Shown here one piece after another: positions 58,070 to 64,000 of a stretch of 64,000 nucleotides of DNA; position 1 is the first letter of the stretch, and the number at the start of each line of letters is the position of its first letter. The stretch comes from Rhizobium leguminosarum bv. viciae USDA 2370 (GTDB lineage Bacteria > Pseudomonadota > Alphaproteobacteria > Rhizobiales > Rhizobiaceae), in the NCBI RefSeq assembly GCF_002008365.1, contig NZ_MRDL01000047.1, positions 349,275 to 413,274 on the forward strand, read 5' to 3'. Both the position numbers and the translations under genes were made by a program. The notes under the pieces are model-generated. The model did no database searches and was not told where the DNA came from. It worked only from the letters and a program-made list of their open reading frames with translations.

Positions 58070-58322
58070 GCGGAGGCTCCACGATGAGAATGCCGATCCT
58101 TGTAAAGTTGACCGACATCTTCATCAATACAGGAAACGCGGCCAAACTGCCGCAGCATACCGGTCGCAGCCTCGCCATAAACGCGTGCCAAACGCCCGGC
58201 CGCGTGCGCCAAGCCTTGACAAATCGGAGCGTCCATGCGCTTTTCCGCCCGATTTTCTTGTCGGCGCTTGAGGGTCTTGGAACCCTTGTGCCGTCTTAAG
58301 CCACATGCCAGGATTTGAGATC

Positions 58323-60113
58323 ATGCATCGCTACCGCAGCCACACATGCGCCGCCCTCCGCAAGACGGATGTCGGCTCGACCGTCCGTATTTCCGGCTGG
58401 GTTCACCGCGTTCGCGACCATGGCGGCGTTCTTTTCATCGACCTTCGCGACCATTACGGCATCACTCAGGTCGTCGCCGATCCCGACAGCCCGGCCTTCA
58501 AGATGGCGGAAACCGTGCGTGGCGAATGGGTCATCCGTATCGACGGCCTCGTCAAGGCCCGTACCGAAGACACCGTCAACAAGGCCATGGCAACAGGCGA
58601 GATCGAACTCTACGCGCAGGAGATCGAAGTTCTCTCCGCCGCCAAGGAACTGCCGCTGCCGGTCTTCGGCGAGCCGGATTATCCGGAAGACGTCCGCTTG
58701 AAGTATCGCTTCCTCGATCTTCGCCGCGAAACGCTGCACAAGAACATCGTCAAGCGCACCCAGGTGATCTCCGCCATGCGCCGCGAAATGGGCAATGTCG
58801 GCTTCACCGAATATACGACGCCGATCCTGACGGCCTCCTCGCCGGAAGGCGCACGCGACTTCCTCGTGCCGTCGCGCATTCATCCCGGCACCTTCTATGC
58901 GCTGCCGCAGGCGCCGCAGCAGTACAAGCAGCTGCTGATGGTTGCAGGCTTCGACCGCTACTTCCAGATCGCGCCCTGCTTCCGCGACGAAGACCCGCGT
59001 GCCGATCGCCTGCCGGGCGAATTCTACCAGCTCGACCTCGAAATGAGCTTCGTCACCCAGGAAGACGTCTGGGACACGATGGGTCCGCTGATGACCGGCA
59101 TTTTCGAAGAGTTCGCCGAAGGCAAGCCGGTCACCAAGGAATGGCCGCGCATCCCCTACGACGAGGCGATCCGTAAATATGGTTCGGACAAGCCGGACCT
59201 GCGCAACCCCATCGTCATGGAAGCGGTCACCGAACATTTCGCCGGCTCCGGCTTCAAGGTTTTCGCAGGCATGATCGCCTCCAACCCGAAGGTCGAGATC
59301 TGGGCTATTCCGGCCAAGACCGGCGGTTCCAGAGCGTTCTGCGATCGCATGAATGCCTGGGCGCAGTCGACCGGTCAGCCTGGCCTCGGCTACATCTTCT
59401 GGCGCAAGGAAGGTGACAAGCTCGAGGGCGCCGGCCCGCTTGCAAAGAACATCGGCGAGGAGCGCACCGACGCGATCCGTACCCAGCTCGGCCTCGATGA
59501 CGGTGACGCCTGCTTCTTCGTTGCCGGCGATCCGGCGAAGTTCTACAAGTTTGCCGGTGAAGCCCGCACCAAAGCCGGCGAAGAGCTGAACCTCGTCGAT
59601 CGCGACCGTTTCGAACTCTGCTGGATCGTCGACTTCCCGTTCTTCGAATGGAGCGAGGAAGAAAAGAAGGTCGATTTCGCGCACAACCCGTTCTCCATGC
59701 CGCAGGGCGGCCTCGATGCGCTGCAGAACCAGGATCCGCTGACGATCAAGGCGTTCCAGTATGACGCCGTCTGCAACGGCTTCGAAATCGCCTCGGGCTC
59801 GATCCGTAACCAGTCGCCGGAAACCATGGTCGCCGCCTTCGAGAAGGTCGGCCTCAGCCAGCAGGATGTCGAAGACCGTTTCGGCGGCCTCTACCGCGCC
59901 TTCCAGTACGGCGCGCCGCCGCATGGCGGTGCTGCTTTCGGCATCGACCGTATCGTCATGCTGCTCGTCGGCGCGAAGAACCTGCGCGAAATCTCGCTCT
60001 TCCCGATGAACCAGCAGGCCCAGGACCTGCTGATGGGCGCGCCGAGCCCGGCAACGCCGACGCAACTGCGTGAGCTCTCTATCCGGCCGATCCCGCCGGT
60101 CAAGAAGGACTGA
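58323..60113 (+). CDS. aspS: Aspartate-tRNA ligase (likely nondiscriminating AspRS)
   Basis: 596 residues from the ATG at 58323 (MHRYRSHTCAALRKTDVGSTVRISGWVHRVRDHGG); an in-frame start at 58305 adds six residues. OB-fold anticodon domain, then class II core: RREMGNVGFTEYTTPILTASSPEGARDFLVP, YALPQAPQQYKQLLMVAGFDRYFQIAPCFRDEDPRADR (motif 2), a GAD insertion domain and motif 3 GAPPHGGAAFGIDRIVMLL. Alphaproteobacteria that use the amidotransferase route usually have an AspRS that also charges tRNA-Asn; sequence alone does not prove this. Confidence 0.96.
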   Translation: MHRYRSHTCAALRKTDVGSTVRISGWVHRVRDHGGVLFIDLRDHYGITQVVADPDSPAFKMAETVRGEWVIRIDGLVKARTEDTVNKAMATGEIELYAQEIEVLSAAKELPLPVFGEPDYPEDVRLKYRFLDLRRETLHKNIVKRTQVISAMRREMGNVGFTEYTTPILTASSPEGARDFLVPSRIHPGTFYALPQAPQQYKQLLMVAGFDRYFQIAPCFRDEDPRADRLPGEFYQLDLEMSFVTQEDVWDTMGPLMTGIFEEFAEGKPVTKEWPRIPYDEAIRKYGSDKPDLRNPIVMEAVTEHFAGSGFKVFAGMIASNPKVEIWAIPAKTGGSRAFCDRMNAWAQSTGQPGLGYIFWRKEGDKLEGAGPLAKNIGEERTDAIRTQLGLDDGDACFFVAGDPAKFYKFAGEARTKAGEELNLVDRDRFELCWIVDFPFFEWSEEEKKVDFAHNPFSMPQGGLDALQNQDPLTIKAFQYDAVCNGFEIASGSIRNQSPETMVAAFEKVGLSQQDVEDRFGGLYRAFQYGAPPHGGAAFGIDRIVMLLVGAKNLREISLFPMNQQAQDLLMGAPSPATPTQLRELSIRPIPPVKKD

Positions 60114-60133
60114 GATCGTCTGATCCCGAATGC

Positions 60134-60163
60134 AAAAGCCCGGCAAATCGCCGGGCTTTTCGT
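60134..60163 (+). terminator. Rho-independent terminator of aspS
   Basis: AAAAGCCCGGC (60134-60144) pairs with GCCGGGCTTTT (60150-60160) around AAATC. It sits between aspS and the convergent serine hydrolase gene and can work in both directions. Confidence 0.9.
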
Positions 60164-60176
60164 TTGGTTCGGTCGC

Positions 60177-61346
60177 TCACAATGCCGCGTAGATCGCCTC
60201 GCGAAGATCGACTGTGAACTTGCCCCACATGCCTTCCAGTGTCGTGTTGGTCAGCGCAACGACGGTCAGCCCGTTGACGGGGTCGATGAACCAGCTATGG
60301 CCGTAGACGCCGCCCCATTTCAGCGTGCCCTTGGGGAAGGGGACGCCTGCCTCGGCCGGATTGGTGATAACAGACCAGCCGAAGCCAAAGCCGGAGCCGG
60401 GTTCATGCTGCTGGCGGCGCCCGCCGGCTTGGTCAGTCATCATCATCCCTACGGTTTCGGTCGAGAGTAGCGGCGCGCCACCCCTACGGATGGTATCGAG
60501 TATGGCCAGGACGTCACCCGCCGTTCCCGCCATGCCGGCGCCGCCGGAATGATAGGAGGCGGGGTCGAAGATGCGGTTCGGCGCGAAGCGGATGGGACCC
60601 ATCAGCGACATCACCAGCGCATTCTCGCCCATCAGCGCCGGCTCCGGCGAGGCATTCATATAGGCCGCGGCAAGCCGACGGCGGTCGCGCACGGAAAACG
60701 CGGTATCGGCAAGGCCAAGCGGTTTCGTCACCAGATCAGCGACGGCATCGCCCAACGGCACTCCCGTTTCCGCCTCGATGATGCCGCCCAGAACATCCAT
60801 GGCGACGGAATATTGCCAGTCACTGCCCGGCGCAAAGCGCAGCGGCACGCTGGCGATCCGCCGCAGGTTCTCGGCCAGCGGCAGTCCCGGTTCGGCAAGG
60901 CCGTCGGAAACGCCGGCGCTGATATAGGAACCGCCGTCCTCTTCGGAAAAGCTGTAGCCAAGGCCGGACGTATGGGTCAGCAGGTGGCGGATGCGGATGA
61001 TCGCCTCTCCGCCGTCAGGCAGCCTCGGACGGAAATCCGGCAGCCATCTCGTCACGGCGTCGTCGAGCCCGATTCTTGCCTGCTCGACGAGCCGCATCGC
61101 GGCGATGGTGACGATCGGCTTGGTGATGGAGGCAAGCCTGAAGATGGTGTCCTCGCGCATCGGCAGACCGCTTTCGCGGTCGGCAAGGCCGTCGGCGTGG
61201 TGATGGACGATCTCTCCGTCGCGGGCAACGAGTACCACCGTCCCCACAAGCCGTTTGTCGTCGAGCGCGCTTGTGATTGCCGCATCAACCGCTGCGGCAA
61301 GGGATGAATTCCTGTCGGCGTCTGCCATTTCGAGGGGAAGACTCAT
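60177..61346 (-). CDS. Serine hydrolase, class C beta-lactamase/EstB family
   Basis: 389 residues from the ATG at 61346, preceded by AGAAGG; an extension to 62123 runs through the tetR-type gene and is rejected. The SxxK nucleophile is in FRLASITKPIVTIAAMRLVEQ near 75; the Tyr motif is YSVAMDVLGGIIEAETG near 185 (YSV instead of YxN); GVYGHSWFIDP near 355 is the HxG-like region. These marks fit esterases/D-aminopeptidases rather than a true beta-lactamase. No signal peptide. It is divergent from a TetR gene. Confidence 0.9.
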   Translation of the reverse strand: MSLPLEMADADRNSSLAAAVDAAITSALDDKRLVGTVVLVARDGEIVHHHADGLADRESGLPMREDTIFRLASITKPIVTIAAMRLVEQARIGLDDAVTRWLPDFRPRLPDGGEAIIRIRHLLTHTSGLGYSFSEEDGGSYISAGVSDGLAEPGLPLAENLRRIASVPLRFAPGSDWQYSVAMDVLGGIIEAETGVPLGDAVADLVTKPLGLADTAFSVRDRRRLAAAYMNASPEPALMGENALVMSLMGPIRFAPNRIFDPASYHSGGAGMAGTAGDVLAILDTIRRGGAPLLSTETVGMMMTDQAGGRRQQHEPGSGFGFGWSVITNPAEAGVPFPKGTLKWGGVYGHSWFIDPVNGLTVVALTNTTLEGMWGKFTVDLREAIYAAL

Positions 61347-61365
61347 CAGATTAAACCTTCTATAA

Positions 61366-61425
61366 TCACAATGACCGTTCCTGAATATAGAAAGCCGTTT
61401 TGAATTTCTAGAGTGATCATTGTGA
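61366..61425. promoter_or_regulatory. Inverted repeats in the hydrolase/TetR divergent region
   Basis: TCACAATGA (61366-61374) and TCATTGTGA (61417-61425) are perfect 9-bp arms; nested between and beside them are TTCTATA (61358-61364) and TATAGAA (61386-61392). They cover the region where both promoters must lie, as expected for a TetR-family repressor acting on itself and the hydrolase. Confidence 0.55.
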
Positions 61426-61439
61426 AAAATAGCACTGAC

Positions 61440-62054
61440 ATGAAAAATCCTGCCACCCGCCGCCGCGGCCGTCCGCCGGCCTTCGACCGCGAGACTGTGC
61501 TGTCGGCGGCGCGCGAGACCTTCTGGGCGCATGGATATGAGGGCGCCTCGATCGCCGATCTCACTGCCGCTATGGGCATCACGCCGCAAAGCCTCTATGC
61601 CGCCTTCAACTCGAAGGCCGATCTCTATCGCGCCGCGCTCGAGCAATACCGAACGCTGGGCTCCGACACGTTTTCCGCGCTCGGCGATCCGATCGACACC
61701 GTCTCCGCCTTCGAGTGCATATTGCGGGGCTCGGCCGAGATTTTCTCGGCTCCCGAGCATCCTAAAGGCTGCATGATTTCGACGGCTGTGCTGAATTGCG
61801 CCAGCGAGAACGACGTGATCGCCGACCATGTTGCGGCGATGCGTCGTCGGTCGCTGGACGCTTTCACGGCAAGGATCGAGCGTGGCATCCGCGAGGGTGA
61901 TATCAAGGCCGGGACGAACCCTCGCGCACTCGCACGGTTCCTCGGTGCCATCATCCAGGGCATGTCGGTGCAGGCGAGGGACGGCGCATCTCTTGAAGAA
62001 TTGCTTGATATCGCAAACTTCGCCATTTCTGAAGTCGCCCGCCACCACGCCTGA
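61440..62054 (+). CDS. TetR family transcriptional regulator
   Basis: 204 residues from the ATG at 61440 (MKNPATRRRGRPPAFDRETVLSAARETFWAHGYEGASIADLTAAMGI); GTG codons at 61413 and 61422 are alternatives, and no start has a good ribosome-binding site. The HTH is ASIADLTAAMGITPQSLYAAFNSKADLYRAAL. The C-terminal ligand-binding region contains GCMISTAVLNCASENDVI, typical of the AcrR/YxaF-like group. It probably represses itself and the divergent hydrolase. Confidence 0.9.
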   Translation: MKNPATRRRGRPPAFDRETVLSAARETFWAHGYEGASIADLTAAMGITPQSLYAAFNSKADLYRAALEQYRTLGSDTFSALGDPIDTVSAFECILRGSAEIFSAPEHPKGCMISTAVLNCASENDVIADHVAAMRRRSLDAFTARIERGIREGDIKAGTNPRALARFLGAIIQGMSVQARDGASLEELLDIANFAISEVARHHA

Positions 62055-62060
62055 AAACGA

Positions 62061-62139
62061 AAAGGCCCGGCAGTCCGTGAACTGCCCCCGAAAGTTGGAC
62101 GTCAACCTTTGGGGGCAGTTCACGGACTGCCGGGCCTTT
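62061..62139. terminator. Very long hairpin (29-bp perfect arms) between convergent genes
   Basis: 62061-62089 and 62111-62139 are perfect inverted repeats, beginning AAAGGCCCGGCAGTCCGTGA. The 21-base centre can extend the stem through GTTG/CAAC with few mismatches. A-rich and T-rich ends make it a bidirectional terminator for the TetR gene and the exported-protein gene, but the stem is far longer than a terminator needs. Confidence 0.8.
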
Positions 62140-62158
62140 CATCGCAAGATCGAAGCGA

Positions 62159-63346
62159 TCAGTCGTTGGCGGTAACCTTGACGCCGAGCACTTGCGGCAG
62201 TGTGTTCGGAGCACCCATGGCGGCGCCCACGATCGTCGGGAACGGCACCGGCTTTTCGGGAGCGGCCTTGACGGTCAGGCTCTTCGGATCGTCGAGGAAG
62301 GTGTTGACGGCAGCCGAAACGGCGTTCTGCAGTTCCGGGATATTGAGCTGCGCCAGCATGATCGGCGTCATCGCTTTCAGCGAATCCGCCATCTGCTTGC
62401 CCGACATGTTCTGCTGCGAACCGGCATAATCCAGCGCACGCTTGGTGATCGAGGCATCTTCGAAGCGCACCTGTGCTGCCTCGAAGGACAGCTGCTGCAT
62501 CAGGCCGAGCATGGCAAGGCCGAGCGCCTGCTGCGATTCTTCCTTGTTCGCACTGGCTTCGGATTGCTTCATCGCATCCTGCAGCGACTTCACGAAGGCC
62601 ATCGTATAGCCCGAGATCTTGAAGCCAAGGTTCAGCTTGCCGATGTTGGTGAAGTCGAAGGCAAATTCCGAAATGTCGATCGTGCCGGGGGCAAGTTCCC
62701 AGGCGCCCTTCATGGTGATGTCGCCCTGGATGTGCTGCAGGGCAAGCTTCTCGATCGCGTCTTTGCTCTGCGGATCCTCGGCTTTGCTGAGATCGGCCTT
62801 CATGCTTTTGAAGGCGCCGTCGAAATCGAAGCCGGATTCGTCTTCGCGCAGTGTCAGGTTGACGTCGCTTTCGAGCACCGAGAACATTTCCGCGCCGTCC
62901 TTGACCACCTTCAGCGGGCCGGTATGGGCGGTTTCGTAGAGCATCATAGTATCGAGCGTGTCGCCGCCCGCCGTTGCCGGGATCGAGATGCCGCCGAGCG
63001 TCAGCTCCTGCGCCGTTACCGTGACGCCGTCTTTCGTGGTGTTGATATCGGGGAAGGCGGCCTCTTCGATGTAATAGCCGCCATCCTCGTCTTCTTCGAC
63101 GCCGGAAAGGGTGACTTCGCCGACGGCCAGGCTTTCGCCGCCGGCCGATTTGACGGTGACATTCTTCAGCGTCGCGGTCGTGCCGTCGATATCGACGGCG
63201 TCAGCCGAAATCGTTCCGCCCTGGACGGCATAGGCGGCGTTGAGCTTCTTCAGCAGATCGGCGCCGTCGAGAGCGAAAGCCGAACCGGCGAGCGAGAAAA
63301 AGGCGGCGCCCGACAGCATCAGCCGCGTTGTCCGGGAAAAGTTCAT
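62159..63346 (-). CDS. Exported protein of unknown function
   Basis: 395 residues. Signal peptide MNFSRTTRLMLSGAAFFSLAGSAFA. The mature part starts with a helical LDGADLLKKLNAAYAVQGG, then a repetitive beta-rich region (ISADAVDIDGTTATLKNVTVKSAGGESLAVGEVTLSGVEED, FPDINTTKDGVTVTAQELTLGGISIPATAGG). A helical, Ala/Gln-rich second half follows (LQDAMKQSEASANKEESQQALGLAMLGLMQQ). No cysteines are evident in the mature part. I do not recognise the family. AGAGGA precedes the start. It is divergent from parC, 235 bp apart. Confidence 0.8.
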   Translation of the reverse strand: MNFSRTTRLMLSGAAFFSLAGSAFALDGADLLKKLNAAYAVQGGTISADAVDIDGTTATLKNVTVKSAGGESLAVGEVTLSGVEEDEDGGYYIEEAAFPDINTTKDGVTVTAQELTLGGISIPATAGGDTLDTMMLYETAHTGPLKVVKDGAEMFSVLESDVNLTLREDESGFDFDGAFKSMKADLSKAEDPQSKDAIEKLALQHIQGDITMKGAWELAPGTIDISEFAFDFTNIGKLNLGFKISGYTMAFVKSLQDAMKQSEASANKEESQQALGLAMLGLMQQLSFEAAQVRFEDASITKRALDYAGSQQNMSGKQMADSLKAMTPIMLAQLNIPELQNAVSAAVNTFLDDPKSLTVKAAPEKPVPFPTIVGAAMGAPNTLPQVLGVKVTAND

Positions 63347-63581
63347 GGGGTGTTTCCTCTGGTGGCGTGGTGGCGGTTGGAAATCTGCAGTTACGCTACT
63401 ACGGATTGGGCCAGCTTTATATTTGCGGATCTCTAAATTTCTGTTGAGAGGAACGGCAAACGAAGTCCAAATTGCGGCGGAACGTTTGTCTCATCCTTTG
63501 ATGTCAGTCCCAAGACTTCATCCACAGCCGTAATGGCCCGGATTCCTTGCCCGCCGGCCGCTTCTGAGCTAGTCAGGACCT

Positions 63582-64000
63582 ATGGGACAAGAGATTTTGC
63601 CGCCTTCCGGCGGAGACGACGATCATATCCAACCGGTCGACCTCAAGGCGGCGCTCGAGCAGCGTTACCTTGCCTATGCGCTGTCGACCATCATGCACCG
63701 TGCCCTGCCTGACGTGCGCGACGGGCTGAAGCCCGTTCACCGCCGCATCGTCTATGCGATGAACGAAATGGGGCTGAGGCCGAACTCGGCCTTCAGAAAA
63801 TGCGCCAAGATCGTCGGCGAGGTGATGGGTAACTACCATCCGCACGGCGACCAGTCGATCTACGACGCGCTTGCCCGTCTCGCCCAGGATTTCTCGCAGC
63901 GCTACACGCTGGTCAACGGCCAGGGCAATTTCGGCAATATCGACGGCGACAGCCCCGCCGCCATGCGTTACACCGAATCGAAGATGACGGCGGTCTCCGA
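63582..64000 (+). CDS. parC: DNA topoisomerase IV subunit A (3' end missing)
   Basis: The first 139 codons are visible; the gene runs off the right edge. AGGA precedes the ATG. The N-terminal GyrA/ParC fold is clear: RALPDVRDGLKPVHRRIVYAMNEMGLRPNSAFRKCAKIVGEVMGNYHPHGDQSIYDALARLAQDF. The DNA-cleaving Tyr follows in AAMRYTESKM. The short start and HPHGDQSIYD favour ParC over GyrA. The residue matching quinolone-sensitive Ser is Gln. Confidence 0.92.
   Translation, partial: MGQEILPPSGGDDDHIQPVDLKAALEQRYLAYALSTIMHRALPDVRDGLKPVHRRIVYAMNEMGLRPNSAFRKCAKIVGEVMGNYHPHGDQSIYDALARLAQDFSQRYTLVNGQGNFGNIDGDSPAAMRYTESKMTAVS

Noticed and set aside
58215..58243. aspS promoter with CTTGAC at 58215
   Set aside because: The -35 looks right but the hexamer 17 bp downstream (CGCTTT) is not a credible -10.
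58083..58298. Small frame of about 71 codons between the multicopper oxidase and aspS
   Set aside because: No ribosome-binding site, overlaps the divergent promoter region, composition like non-coding sequence.
58296..60146. A 616-codon open frame antisense to aspS
   Set aside because: Covers the same span as a clear AspRS on the other strand and shows no domain, signal or start region.
61347..62123. N-terminal extension of the serine hydrolase through the TetR gene
   Set aside because: The conserved protein starts at 61346 with a ribosome-binding site; the extension lies antisense to a recognisable TetR regulator and crosses the operator repeats.
1..64000. tRNA, rRNA, CRISPR, prophage, integrase or insertion-sequence genes
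   Set aside because: I looked for cloverleaf and CCA ends, repeat-spacer arrays and transposase or integrase motifs and found none; the only mobile-type DNA is small non-coding palindromic repeats.

Overview
The window looks like a piece of a rhizobial chromosome, most likely from the Rhizobium leguminosarum/etli group. The supporting evidence is high-GC coding sequence, alphaproteobacterial gene orders (lptF-lptG-lptD-surA-pdxA-rsmA; SDR-uvrC-pgsA-moaD-moaE; purM-purN; hdaA beside ppk-ppx), an Omp25/RopB-type outer-membrane protein, and intergenic palindromic repeats of the kind scattered through Rhizobiaceae genomes. About 59 genes are called, including one 28-codon leader ORF. Two are cut by the window edges (mltG on the left, parC on the right). 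I see no rRNA, tRNA, CRISPR, prophage or insertion sequence.

Layout. 1-2434: mltG-yicC-gmk on the plus strand. 2477-10935: a minus-strand envelope operon, PAP2 phosphatase, lptF, lptG, lptD, surA, pdxA, rsmA, mostly with 1-4 bp stop/start overlaps. 11080-13019: pepA-holC. 13105-16748: a lipoprotein, an aldose 1-dehydrogenase and a prolyl oligopeptidase. 16803-22827: the most interesting operon, with a short Cys-containing leader ORF, a family-3 binding protein, two permeases, an ATPase, an MmgE/PrpD protein and an LLM flavin monooxygenase. This matches the core of the Bacillus subtilis yxe operon for S-(2-succino)cysteine sulfur salvage. 23134-31321: polysaccharide deacetylase, ABC-F ATPase (preceded by a phased array of short palindromes), a GGDEF protein with a degenerate motif, DinB, GST, ndk, a lipoprotein, a CGNR regulator and a lone LivH-type permease.

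31424-36007: moaE, moaD, pgsA, uvrC and a FolM-like SDR, with a 172-bp palindromic element between moaE and moaD. 36373-41422: Omp25-like protein, GST, rlmJ, a molybdopterin oxidoreductase and a Nudix hydrolase. 41490-43446: a FAD monooxygenase with its PadR regulator and a perfect operator-like palindrome. 43576-53966: a stretch rich in phosphorus genes, phnM, ppk-ppx and a phytase-type esterase, each with a PhoB-box-like sequence upstream, with purN-purM, an AI-2E family permease and hdaA in between. 54107-64000: class III cyclase, rnd, multicopper oxidase, aspS, a serine hydrolase/TetR divergent pair, an unrecognised exported protein and the start of parC.

Themes: envelope and LPS assembly (left), sulfur scavenging (16.8-22.8 kb), molybdenum cofactor (31-41 kb) and phosphate-starvation genes (43-54 kb). 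Several gaps hold structured repeats. One two-hairpin family occurs four times and shows compensatory base changes in a stem.
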